A program made the translations under genes and the position numbers. A stretch of DNA of 64,000 bases from Nitrososphaeria archaeon (GTDB taxonomy: Archaea; Thermoproteota; Nitrososphaeria; Nitrososphaerales; JAAOZN01): positions 191,224-255,223 of the forward strand of contig JARVJZ010000002.1 of NCBI GenBank assembly GCA_029775855.1. The letters run 5' to 3'. This document shows, piece by piece, positions 8,021 to 15,908 of this stretch. Numbering within the stretch: position 1 is the first letter of the stretch; every line of letters starts with the position of its first letter. The notes below the pieces were generated by a model. That model had not been told where the DNA came from and ran no database searches. It saw nothing but the letters and a program-made list of their open reading frames with translations.

Positions 8021-9210
8021 TTAGACTGTGCCTCCTCTGTAAGTTGAAAACCAATTTTTGCAAGTATGCGCCTGACTTCATCGACTCTGATGAAACCGAG
8101 TTCTCCAGCACGCAGCAGATGCTCAAACTCCACTTTAGGCGGCTCAACTTGACCCCAATTAAGGCGCACAGAAGCCGCAACTGGGTCGTAGCCTTCTTGC
8201 ATTACTATTAGTGAGAAGATCTTACGCTCTACTACCCTCTTAATGTATCTCTGGAGTGAGCGGATAAGCCTCTCGAACTGCTCCTGCACTACACGAGCGG
8301 ATGCTTCAGTGTATCCTGGGGTTGTAAAGAGCTTTATTATAGGTGTCTGAAGAGCCTTGATGTATGCGTTTTCAAAGTATTGCAATATAAAGTCTAGCTT
8401 CCCTCTTAGATCTAGAGTTTCTTCTACGATCTTGACATCTTTGTTTACTGCTATGCGCTCACCAGCATCTAGCTTACCGATAAGGTTGGCTTGAGTCTGT
8501 ATCCAACTATCGCTTGCATCTATGAAGACCCAAGCTGATTTGGGTATATAGTGGTGAAGGAGTTTACGGAGGTCATCCCTTAACATAGCCTTTATCTTAT
8601 AGAGTGAAGGAACTACTCTTGTTGTAGAGGAGCCGTCGCTAAATTTGAGGGTGTAGGTTAAGGTTTCAGAAAGAGAATGAAGCAGCCCTCTACCGAATGC
8701 TTCGCCGTTAACAGGACTCCAACGCCAGTGTATAATCTCTTCTGGTCTGAATTCTACTTTATTTGGTGGTTTATGCTGCTCTATCTTTAAAACATTGCCA
8801 TCTAAGCTACGGTAGATTTGCCAAGTGCATCCGATTGGGAGGATCTTCAGATCTTTTAGGTTAGAGGGTGATATTAACTCGGTAAAGGAGTTTCCATACG
8901 CTACAATCTCTTTTGCGACTTCCAGCAGATAGATGTCTAAGCCTACAGATTCAGCAAATTGATCAACGGCTCTTTTTGCTTCTTCATAACCTTCTGCACA
9001 AGTTGTGTGGAACCCTTGTCCTACTATGGCTTGGGCGTAGAAGTCTACTGCTGCTTTTGCGTCTTCGTCTTTTTTGTATATTTCGACTAGAGTTGTGAAG
9101 GCTGGCTCTGGTGTTTCTGGTGTGGTTGGTGTGGGTATAGTCTTGACTACCCCTTTTTCTTTCAGTAGGTTGTTGATCTTATTTTTTATGACCGCTATTT
9201 GACTGCTCAT
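8017..9210 (-). CDS. Phage-type portal protein
   Basis: 397 residues. Landmarks of HK97/SPP1-type portals are present: an AVDFYAQAIVGQG helix near 54-66, the IVAYGNSFTELI motif at 102-113, the KILPIGCTWQIYR strand, and PEEIIHWRW...GEAFGRGLLHSL at 156-180, followed by the stem/clip helices and a coil-forming C-terminus. A portal forms the dodecameric vertex ring for DNA passage. It is the first gene of the leftward head cassette, with ATG at 9210 preceded by a TATA-like element overlapped by an inverted repeat. No terminase gene is found on either side. Confidence 0.85.
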   Translation of the reverse strand: MSSQIAVIKNKINNLLKEKGVVKTIPTPTTPETPEPAFTTLVEIYKKDEDAKAAVDFYAQAIVGQGFHTTCAEGYEEAKRAVDQFAESVGLDIYLLEVAKEIVAYGNSFTELISPSNLKDLKILPIGCTWQIYRSLDGNVLKIEQHKPPNKVEFRPEEIIHWRWSPVNGEAFGRGLLHSLSETLTYTLKFSDGSSTTRVVPSLYKIKAMLRDDLRKLLHHYIPKSAWVFIDASDSWIQTQANLIGKLDAGERIAVNKDVKIVEETLDLRGKLDFILQYFENAYIKALQTPIIKLFTTPGYTEASARVVQEQFERLIRSLQRYIKRVVERKIFSLIVMQEGYDPVAASVRLNWGQVEPPKVEFEHLLRAGELGFIRVDEVRRILAKIGFQLTEEAQSK

Positions 9211-9242
9211 CTACGGTCGCTTGATGGTAGGTTTACCAGCTA

Positions 9243-9261
9243 TTTAAGAGTTGCTCTTAAA
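9243..9261. promoter_or_regulatory. Inverted repeat overlapping the cassette promoter (candidate operator)
   Basis: TTTAAGAG-TTG-CTCTTAAA is a perfect 8-base inverted repeat with a three-base centre. It lies 33 bases upstream of the portal start, and its left arm overlaps the TTAAATA element that would serve as the TATA box on the minus strand. A repressor bound here would block the cassette. A separate repeat, TGGTCAATA, occurs at about 9274-9282 and again at about 9340-9348 over the start of the divergent regulator gene. Confidence 0.55.
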
Positions 9262-9310
9262 CCTCTTTCAACTGGTCAATAGACTGGTGTTAAACTAAAA
9301 AAGATAAGGT

Positions 9311-9320
9311 ATATATTTAG
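9311..9320 (+). promoter_or_regulatory. TATA box of the divergent ribbon-helix-helix gene
   Basis: ATATATTTAG lies about 25-30 bases upstream of the candidate starts at 9339 (TTG) and 9348 (ATG), so the transcript would be leaderless or nearly so. Confidence 0.5.
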
Positions 9321-9347
9321 TTAAACAAGCATCTACATTTGGTCAAT

Positions 9348-9554
9348 ATGCCGGCAAAAGGTAGGAAGGGCATAACCATCTACGAAGAAACATTTGAACT
9401 ATTCAACAGATTCTACGAAGAGCATAGAGAAGAACTAAGGGCAAGAAACATAGCCTCAGTAAGCTCACTTATAATAGAATGTGCAATAAATGGCTTAGAT
9501 AAGCTTAGGGATATGCTTGAAGGAGAGAAGAAGGCAAAAGCAGCTAAATCGTAG
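9348..9554 (+). CDS. Ribbon-helix-helix-type DNA-binding protein, divergent from the portal gene
   Basis: A 68-residue basic protein (71 if a TTG at 9339 is used). A strand with the KGITIYEETFELFNRF pattern is followed by two helices and a lysine-rich tail, and the second helix begins SVSSLIIECAINGL, consistent with the ribbon-helix-helix fold of small archaeal repressors. It is divergent from the capsid cassette across a 137-base region containing an inverted repeat and two TGGTCAATA copies, so autoregulation and control of the cassette are plausible. The ATG is preferred because of its distance from the TATA box. Family assignment is by pattern only. Confidence 0.65.
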   Translation: MPAKGRKGITIYEETFELFNRFYEEHREELRARNIASVSSLIIECAINGLDKLRDMLEGEKKAKAAKS

Positions 9555-9557
9555 CCC

Positions 9558-9821
9558 TCACTTATCTTGCACATCCTTTTTCTCTGGAATGCCGAGGCTT
9601 AGGCAGATTAGGCTCCTTACTTCGTCTTCGCTTAAACCCGTCTGTTGGCTTATCACTTTAACGATTATCTTGGCGGCAGCGTCTTCTAGCCTCTTGACTC
9701 GCGCATGTAGCATTTTAAGTTCTTCGTTCATCTCTCTTAATCTAATTTCTACTAAATCCCTGAGTGTTAGTAGTTCTCCGTTTATTCTCCTTAACTCTTC
9801 TTCTAACGCTTCTGGATACAT
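9558..9821 (-). CDS. Small coiled-coil protein of unknown function
   Basis: 87 residues. The first 55 form a charged heptad-type coil (EELRRINGELLTLRDLVEIR and onward), and the last part (VISQQTGLSEDEVRSLICLSLG) looks like a short helical DNA- or protein-binding tail. It converges on the preceding regulator gene with only three bases between stops. It may belong to the virus-like cassette as an accessory or scaffold partner, or be an unrelated host gene. The protein was not recognised. Confidence 0.5.
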   Translation of the reverse strand: MYPEALEEELRRINGELLTLRDLVEIRLREMNEELKMLHARVKRLEDAAAKIIVKVISQQTGLSEDEVRSLICLSLGIPEKKDVQDK

Positions 9822-9854
9822 AAGAGTAGTTATGTGATGAGGTTAAAGAAAAGA

Positions 9855-10895
9855 TTAGCGGTCTGTAAAGTATGGTTTTATTCTCTTACAGAGCGCCTCA
9901 GGCGCCTCAAAGACTTCGCTAGAGTTTAACATAAAGGGCAAGCTCCAAACATCATTCAGATAGAGGGGTTTAAGACCGGGTCTGGAAGCTATCTCCAAAC
10001 CGCACCAAAAGTGGTTTGAATCTTCTTGGGCTGAATATAGGCAAGCGTTGAAGGCTCCTATACCTTCGCTGCTATAGAATTTTAGCGTATTTTCCAATCC
10101 TTTCGCTATATGTTGAGTGTCTTCTTCACTTAGATCGCTTATACTTGATTTCCAAGATACAGTTGCTCTAACTTCGTTCTGCCTGAGAGGTGCATAGGGT
10201 AGATACCATTCGACCGAGCCTAGTTTGGCGAGGTATCTTTCGCCAAGATTCTTCTCAATCTCTGTAAGTGTTTGCCAGAAGCATTTACCTTGCTCCTCAA
10301 AGTATCTTCTGCTGCTTGAGATCAGCAGTTTTAGGCGGTTGAAAGGTGTGGTTGAAGCTAAGAGCTGCGCATGCGGATGGGCTACTGAGGAGCCAGCGGT
10401 CGGAAGGTAGTTAATTACGAAGGCGGAATATTTTACATCTGGATTAACCTTAGATATCTTTTGAAGCATTATCTTTGCAGCAGATATGGCTTGGCTTAGA
10501 ATGGAGCTGTTAAACTCACCTAATTTAAGGTCGTGCTTCTTACCTAAAACAATCACAGCATTATACTCAGCGTGAGCAAATAGGCTTGGGAAAGCGGCTA
10601 CATCACCTAACCTAAGCAAACCTTCTTCAACAACATCCGCCGGAAAGCGAGCAGCACGAGCTTCTAAATTTTCTTCACAGAAGGGGCAGCCTACTTTACT
10701 TTCCTCAAAGAAGCGGTTTAATGTATTATCGTCACCGAGAAAGAACTTTTTCACATACTCTGCTCTACCAGGTGTGATTAGGGTTGATTCTTCTGTTAGC
10801 GGGTCGAATCTGTATTCTATGTGCTGCTCTTCTAGTTCGAAGTTCTTCAAGGGGTTATGTAGCCTAGCTTTTTTAGTAAATGATTTGAAGCGCAT
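9855..10895 (-). CDS. galT: Galactose-1-phosphate uridylyltransferase-like protein (HIT superfamily)
   Basis: 346 residues with the HIT-superfamily organisation of GalT. A zinc-site CPFC pair lies near residue 70, an AEYNAVIVLGKKHD strand near 120, and the nucleophilic motif AGSSVAHPHAQLL (HPHAQ) near 170. A second set of histidines, including NHFWCGLEI, lies near 300. GalT exchanges UDP between glucose-1-P and galactose-1-P. In archaea, related proteins may act on other sugar phosphates, so the exact substrate is uncertain. It is monocistronic, leftward, and divergent from the EamA transporter. Confidence 0.8.
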   Translation of the reverse strand: MRFKSFTKKARLHNPLKNFELEEQHIEYRFDPLTEESTLITPGRAEYVKKFFLGDDNTLNRFFEESKVGCPFCEENLEARAARFPADVVEEGLLRLGDVAAFPSLFAHAEYNAVIVLGKKHDLKLGEFNSSILSQAISAAKIMLQKISKVNPDVKYSAFVINYLPTAGSSVAHPHAQLLASTTPFNRLKLLISSSRRYFEEQGKCFWQTLTEIEKNLGERYLAKLGSVEWYLPYAPLRQNEVRATVSWKSSISDLSEEDTQHIAKGLENTLKFYSSEGIGAFNACLYSAQEDSNHFWCGLEIASRPGLKPLYLNDVWSLPFMLNSSEVFEAPEALCKRIKPYFTDR

Positions 10896-10983
10896 CGTTT
10901 AAACTTCTTCTTACTTCTGCTTTAAGTATTCTGCTCAACAGTAAGTTTAATTCTCTTAGGGCATATGATGGGGTGATAATAGG

Positions 10984-11871
10984 TTGGTTTTAGAGACCTT
11001 CCTTGGCTCCGCGCTCGCCCTTTTAACAGCCTTCGGCTGGGCGCTTACTTCTGTTCTTCTAAGGCGGGTTAGAGGTGTCGTTATGCCCTTTCAAAGCGCA
11101 TTTATTTCATCAATTATAGGGGTTGTTGTCATTTTAACCTCATCTATGGTGTTAGGTGACGCGCAAAATCTGCTCAGTATTACACCTACAGCAGCCTCAT
11201 ACTGCGTTGCAGCGGGTCTAGCAAACTTCGCCTTAGGTAGGTTCCTCTGGTATAGCGGGATAAACATGATCGGAGCGTCGCGTTCAAACTCTATTGTCGC
11301 ATTAGAGATCTTGTTCGCACCACTCTTGGCTGTTCTGCTTCTTAAAGAAGTAGCTGAAGTAGCTATCGCAGCAGCCATATTAGTCATTTTGGTGGGTGTG
11401 CTTTTGATCTCTAAAAGCTACAGCTCTTCTGACACATTTGTGGGGCGCCGAGAATTTTACATCGGTATTTTGATTTCTTTAGGCGCTGCGGTAGTCTTCT
11501 CCTTTGGCGCTCTTTTAACTAAGTTAGCCGTAGTTTCTGTTGGTTCACCTCTTATAGCATTTGTTGTTGGCAGCTTGGCTTCGAGTGTCGTTTTAGCGCC
11601 TGCGGTAAAGGGGCTTGGTGCTGGCTATGGGCGGAGAGACTGGTTTATTCTTATCTCGGCTGGATTCTCGCACGCGGTTGCTGGTTTAGCGTATTGGAGT
11701 GCATTAAAGTTTGCGACAGTAGTTTTAGTTACGCCTTTGACTCAAGCATATCCACTTTTCACCCTACTCCTCTCATACCTCTACATAAAAAGACTTGAGA
11801 ATCTTAACCTACGGGTGGTCTTAGGCGCAACACTCGTAACAATAGGCGTAGTAGCAGCGACTTTAAGTTAA
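10984..11871 (+). CDS. EamA/DMT-superfamily permease
   Basis: 295 residues, almost entirely hydrophobic, with about ten predicted membrane helices arranged as two EamA repeats (about 1-140 and 150-295). The repeat ends resemble each other, each with a VVLGATLV/LLAVLLLKE type segment. These proteins export or exchange small metabolites, and the substrate cannot be read from sequence. The start is TTG at 10984. It is followed 31 bases later by the SRPBCC-membrane protein on the same strand. Confidence 0.85.
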   Translation: MVLETFLGSALALLTAFGWALTSVLLRRVRGVVMPFQSAFISSIIGVVVILTSSMVLGDAQNLLSITPTAASYCVAAGLANFALGRFLWYSGINMIGASRSNSIVALEILFAPLLAVLLLKEVAEVAIAAAILVILVGVLLISKSYSSSDTFVGRREFYIGILISLGAAVVFSFGALLTKLAVVSVGSPLIAFVVGSLASSVVLAPAVKGLGAGYGRRDWFILISAGFSHAVAGLAYWSALKFATVVLVTPLTQAYPLFTLLLSYLYIKRLENLNLRVVLGATLVTIGVVAATLS

Positions 11872-11902
11872 AAAGAGCAAGCAGACTAATAATATTTGTA
11901 AG

Positions 11903-12886
11903 ATGACTGGTAGAATAGAGCACACATATACTCTTAAAGCTCCAAATAAAGGAGTGTTCGAAGCGCACATAGACCCGCAGACTCTAGCCGAAGCGCTCTC
12001 ACCCTACAACTTTAAGATGTTAAGAGCTTCTGAAATTGTATTTGGTGCCAAGCTGCATATCCAGACAACTTTACTTGGGCAGAAGTTTGAGTGGTTAATT
12101 GAAGTAGATGAAGCGCATGAGAATGTTCTCTCATACAAAGTTAACGCTACTGAAGGGTCTTGGCTTAAACTCCGCATCACTGAAAGATTTCAACCTAAGA
12201 TCGACGGAGTTGAAGTTAGATATTTAGTTGAATATGAGGCACCTCTAATGTTCACCCCTATCATAAAAAAGATGTTAACACATATGCTCCAAGCAAAGGA
12301 AGACGCTGTTAAAAGGAGATTTAATCAGCTTACTGAAGTTAAGGAGAGGAAGCCTCTCACCTATCCACTCCACCTCTTTAACACGCTACAAATCATCGGT
12401 TTAATATTAGCAAGTGGGTTATTGATTACAGCCTCATCTTTAACCCCGCCACTAAGCTATATACTGGCATTGCTCTCTTGGATACTCTACTGGTTCACTC
12501 CACATGGCTTAGCCCACTACCTTGTGGGTAAAGTGTTAGGTATACGGTTTTCACATTATTTCATAGGGTTATCCAACCTCTACAGACTAAAATTTATTCC
12601 TACACAGCTCAAGTTGATGCTCTTCACCTTAGGTATAAAGACGGAGAGCAAAAGCCTTTCAGCAGCTTCGCCTCGTGCAAAGGCTACTATGTATGCTGCT
12701 GGTGCTGTTGCGTCTATGGCTCTGCCCTTTACTACACCCATTTACTTACTCTATGTAGGCTTGTTTAACGAAGGAGTTCTTTTCCTCACCCTTTCTATTT
12801 TGAGTGCAGTCTTTTCAATCTACTTCAGCTTTAGAGCTGGAGACCTATGGAAGGCTACTCGCGCTCTAAGAAAAGGAGCGCTTTAA
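11903..12886 (+). CDS. SRPBCC-like domain fused to a membrane domain with an M50-like HxxxH motif
   Basis: 327 residues. Residues 1-148 have the beta-rich, helix-terminated pattern of SRPBCC (START-like) ligand-binding domains, ending in the long helix MLQAKEDAVKRRFNQL. Residues 158-327 hold about four to five membrane helices. The motif PHGLAHYLVGKVLGI (His201 and His205) looks like the zinc motif of site-2 proteases, but the catalytic glutamate of HExxH is replaced by glycine. A catalytically dead membrane scaffold, or a remote M50 relative, is inferred. The fusion was not recognised as a named family. Confidence 0.6.
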   Translation: MTGRIEHTYTLKAPNKGVFEAHIDPQTLAEALSPYNFKMLRASEIVFGAKLHIQTTLLGQKFEWLIEVDEAHENVLSYKVNATEGSWLKLRITERFQPKIDGVEVRYLVEYEAPLMFTPIIKKMLTHMLQAKEDAVKRRFNQLTEVKERKPLTYPLHLFNTLQIIGLILASGLLITASSLTPPLSYILALLSWILYWFTPHGLAHYLVGKVLGIRFSHYFIGLSNLYRLKFIPTQLKLMLFTLGIKTESKSLSAASPRAKATMYAAGAVASMALPFTTPIYLLYVGLFNEGVLFLTLSILSAVFSIYFSFRAGDLWKATRALRKGAL

Positions 12887-13053
12887 AGTGCTTTGAAGAT
12901 CTCTAAGGCGAAGTCGTGTATTGAGAGAATCGCCCCACAGTGCTTGCATCTAAACTTTCCATCTTTTGAATTTAAGATTTCCTTAGTAGGTTTTAATTCA
13001 AACCCTGAATATAGGCTTGCGCCACATACACTACATACTATTTCAATAACCAA
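12883..13053 (-). CDS. Small zinc-ribbon protein (56 aa)
   Basis: Translation from a TTG at 13053 gives 56 residues with CSVC near the N-terminus and CKHC about 30 residues later, the spacing of a two-knuckle zinc ribbon, followed by a short acidic helix. The upstream ATG in the same frame is blocked by a stop, so TTG or an even later start is needed. Its stop overlaps the stop of the convergent SRPBCC fusion gene by three bases. It could be a stand-alone RNA- or DNA-binding ribbon. Function is unknown. Confidence 0.6.
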   Translation of the reverse strand: MVIEIVCSVCGASLYSGFELKPTKEILNSKDGKFRCKHCGAILSIHDFALEIFKAL

Positions 13054-13091
13054 GTATAATCAGAGAAGTTGTTTCATAAGTTAAATATAAA

Positions 13092-13871
13092 CTATTGTTT
13101 CACAGCTGATAACCCCCTAATGAATATACACCTACTATCCTCAATTACAAGATCCTCAAGATCAACGGGCTTGTCGATTATAGTCAAGCCACTGTTTCTA
13201 ACGATAACAATGGGTATGCTCTCACTGGTTTCACCCATCACCAAGCTAGCACCAGCACTTATGTCATCAGCAAGAGCCCGCTTTGTAACCCTCATAATGT
13301 TCCCAAAGAGGTCTGGTTTGCCTCTCTCATCACTAACAGCCTCAAAGCCCGCAGCCGCCAAGGCTATTCCTATAGTGCCGATTCTTGTAGGCATAAGCCT
13401 ACTATCAGTAACCACAACCCCAACTCTCTTACCTAAATCTGTCAGAATCTGAAGGCGAAGCCTCTCAGCACTAGCAGCAGGGTTCCTTGGATAAAGTATG
13501 GCTAAGCCGCGCTTTACATTTGACCTATCTATGCCAGCATTAGGCACAACTACACCATATTTAATGGTTAAGACGAACCCTGGTAGAGCTGCGTAGATTT
13601 TATCAGCTTCCCTTAAGATTAGTTCGGCTAAGCTGCTCGGTATGTGGGCTACACTAGAGAGTCTGATAGCCTCTTGACTCACTTTAACCGAGTCGAGTTT
13701 AACTATTCTGCCTTCTGATAAGGCTATAAATTTACTTGAGATAGCCAATATATCGTTATCTAAAATATCTTCGCGTTGATCTTCTACAGCTTTCTTTATG
13801 GTTTCGTAGAGGTTGAAAACACCATCCATAGCAGGGGCTTTTATCGGTATGTATTCTACGCGCCTCAACAC
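13092..13871 (-). CDS. cofE: Coenzyme F420-0:L-glutamate ligase
   Basis: Adds gamma-linked glutamates to F420-0 with GTP, completing the deazaflavin cofactor. The 259 residues match the archaeal enzyme. Family stretches are YIPIKAP at the N-terminus, DILAISSKFIALSEGRIV near 45, the VVTDSR motif near 160, and TRIGTIGIALAAAG followed by the ADDISAGASLVMGE region near 215. Its presence shows that the organism makes F420. It is divergent from gcvT with a 32-base gap, so both promoters are very compact. Confidence 0.92.
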   Translation of the reverse strand: MLRRVEYIPIKAPAMDGVFNLYETIKKAVEDQREDILDNDILAISSKFIALSEGRIVKLDSVKVSQEAIRLSSVAHIPSSLAELILREADKIYAALPGFVLTIKYGVVVPNAGIDRSNVKRGLAILYPRNPAASAERLRLQILTDLGKRVGVVVTDSRLMPTRIGTIGIALAAAGFEAVSDERGKPDLFGNIMRVTKRALADDISAGASLVMGETSESIPIVIVRNSGLTIIDKPVDLEDLVIEDSRCIFIRGLSAVKQ

Positions 13872-13903
13872 CGCTAGGAAAGCGTATAAGGTTATTTAAC
13901 CAA

Positions 13904-15037
13904 ATGTCTAACGGTTTGAAGAAGACGCAACTATTTTCTTATCACATTGAACACGGTAAGATGGTTGATTTCGCCGGCTTCAACCTACCTTTATACTACA
14001 GCAGCATAGTAGATGAACACAACTCTGTAAGAGAGAAGGCAGGCATCTTTGACATCTCACATATGGGTAGGATAAAAGTAGTCGGTAAGGATGCCACATC
14101 AGTCTTGGATCACTTAGTTCCAAGCGATATAGCCAACCTAAAAGAAGGCAAAGCAAAGTATACAGTCCTATGCAACGAATCTGGGGGAATAGTTGATGAC
14201 ATTATCATCTTAAAGGTCACGGCTGAAGAATTTATCGTAGTCGTCAACGCCGTAAATAGGGAAAAAGACCTCACATGGATGCAAAAGCAAAGCCTAGGAT
14301 TCGACGCCAAGATAGAGGACATCTCAGATAACACGGCACTCATATCTGTCCAAGGACCTATGTCTGCGGAGGTTGTGAGGAAGATAAGTGATTTAAATCT
14401 GGATGGGTTACAACGCTTCAACCATACTAAAGCTAAACTCTTATCTTACGAAGCCTTAATTTCGCGGACTGGCTACACTGGTGAAGACGGCTTTGAGATC
14501 TTTTTACCCGATTGTAGCGTCGACGCTCCTGAAAGAGCTCTTCAAGTTTGGGGTAGGCTTATAGAGGAGGGTGCTAAACCCTGCGGCTTGGGTGCAAGGG
14601 ATACTCTAAGGCTTGAGGCTGGAATGTGCCTCTATGCTCAAGACATTGATGAGAGCACTACACCTTTGGAGGCGGCTCTATCTTGGTTGATTAAAGTTGA
14701 TAAAAGAGGCTACATAGGATACGAATCTTTAGCCACGCAGATGCAAAAAGGTATACGCAGACTCAGGGTCTGCTTCATCTTACAGGAAGGCATCGCCAGA
14801 AGGGGCTACAACATCTTCTCTGAGAGTAAAGAAAAGGTTGGCGTGGTTACAAGTGGAACCTATTCGCCTACACTAAGGAAAGGGGTTGGTATGGGTTATG
14901 TGGAGGTAGAATATGCTAAACCTGAGACCAAGTTGCTTATAGATGTCAGAGGTAAGCTGTGTTGCGCTGTGGTTAAGAAACCGCCGCTTTACGATACTAC
15001 AAAATATGGATGGAGTAGACAACACCAACCCGTTTAA
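13904..15037 (+). CDS. gcvT: Aminomethyltransferase (glycine cleavage T-protein family)
   Basis: 377 residues with the GcvT fold. The N-terminal folate domain begins HIEHGKMVDFAGFNLPLYY, FDISHMGRI lies near 48, and LSRTGYTGEDGFEIF lies near 190. The C-terminal barrel has RRGYNIFSESKEKVGVVTSGTYSPTL. It transfers the methylene group from lipoyl-bound glycine to tetrahydrofolate (or tetrahydromethanopterin). The P- and H-proteins are not in the window. It is followed closely by thyX and a molybdopterin enzyme on the same strand. A related demethylase is possible, but the motifs favour the T-protein. Confidence 0.9.
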   Translation: MSNGLKKTQLFSYHIEHGKMVDFAGFNLPLYYSSIVDEHNSVREKAGIFDISHMGRIKVVGKDATSVLDHLVPSDIANLKEGKAKYTVLCNESGGIVDDIIILKVTAEEFIVVVNAVNREKDLTWMQKQSLGFDAKIEDISDNTALISVQGPMSAEVVRKISDLNLDGLQRFNHTKAKLLSYEALISRTGYTGEDGFEIFLPDCSVDAPERALQVWGRLIEEGAKPCGLGARDTLRLEAGMCLYAQDIDESTTPLEAALSWLIKVDKRGYIGYESLATQMQKGIRRLRVCFILQEGIARRGYNIFSESKEKVGVVTSGTYSPTLRKGVGMGYVEVEYAKPETKLLIDVRGKLCCAVVKKPPLYDTTKYGWSRQHQPV

Positions 15038-15053
15038 ATAGTATGTTGGTTTA

Positions 15054-15908
15054 TTGTGGTCAGATTTGGCGAGGGTTATACTCTTCTCTTATACACCTGA
15101 TTTAGAGAGGGTCTGCGCCGCTGCTATGCGCTCCTGCTACTCACCTCATCCAGCATACGCGATTTATACTAACACGCCAGACGCTGGCTCTATTTTAGAA
15201 GGTGAGAAAACTTTCTTTGACGATGAGAGGGTAAGATACTTCATAAGAAAAGCTAAGGAGATGGGGCATATGGATGTATTAGAGCACGGCTCACTGACCT
15301 ACGACCTTCAAGGTGTAAGCAGAACCTTAACACACCAATTAGTAAGACATAGGCTTGCATCTTTCTCTCAGCAGAGCCAAAGATATGTCAAGATCACAAG
15401 AAGTTTTGGCTATATCAAGCCTCCTAAGATAGGGGATGCAAAAGTAGAGGTGAATATACATAACATTAAGCTTAATCTAAGTTTTGAGGATATTGTTGAT
15501 ATAACGAGACAGGCTGAAGAAGGCTACCTTGCTCTGAAGCATAGCGCAGAAGATGCGAGATTCATAAGAATAGGCGGAGCATCAACTAACATAGTTATAA
15601 CAGCCAACCCAAGAGAATATCTTCACATCTTCAGCCTAAGGTGCTCTAAGGATGCACAGTGGGAGATTCAAGATGCGTGCTACGCCATGTTAGCTTTGGC
15701 AAAGCTGCTAGCACCCACAATCTTCGAAACCTTACCTGAAAGCGGTCAAGACACATATATTAGAGAGAGGTTGGAGAAGATTGATAAGATCTTAGAGCCC
15801 ATAAGAACTAAATTTAACGAAGCTAAGCGTGGCGAATTAATCGAAGTACCCTTAAACGAACTACCCTTACACCATCAAGTTGAAGCATATATTAGGAAGA
15901 TCTGGTGA
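15054..15908 (+). CDS. thyX: Flavin-dependent thymidylate synthase
   Basis: Methylates dUMP to dTMP using methylene-tetrahydrofolate and FAD. The 284-residue protein holds the ThyX signature RHRLASFSQQSQR near residue 100, preceded by LEHGSLTYDLQGVSR, and a second substrate region SLRCSKDAQWEIQ near 195. The start is TTG at 15054, 16 bases after the gcvT stop. Its stop overlaps the start of the next gene. Both upstream neighbours use C1-folate chemistry, so co-expression makes sense. Confidence 0.95.
   Translation: MWSDLARVILFSYTPDLERVCAAAMRSCYSPHPAYAIYTNTPDAGSILEGEKTFFDDERVRYFIRKAKEMGHMDVLEHGSLTYDLQGVSRTLTHQLVRHRLASFSQQSQRYVKITRSFGYIKPPKIGDAKVEVNIHNIKLNLSFEDIVDITRQAEEGYLALKHSAEDARFIRIGGASTNIVITANPREYLHIFSLRCSKDAQWEIQDACYAMLALAKLLAPTIFETLPESGQDTYIRERLEKIDKILEPIRTKFNEAKRGELIEVPLNELPLHHQVEAYIRKIW

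Noticed and set aside
5332..9854. Attachment-site repeats flanking the capsid cassette
   Set aside because: No direct repeat or tRNA end could be found at the two borders, so integration by a recombinase is not supported.
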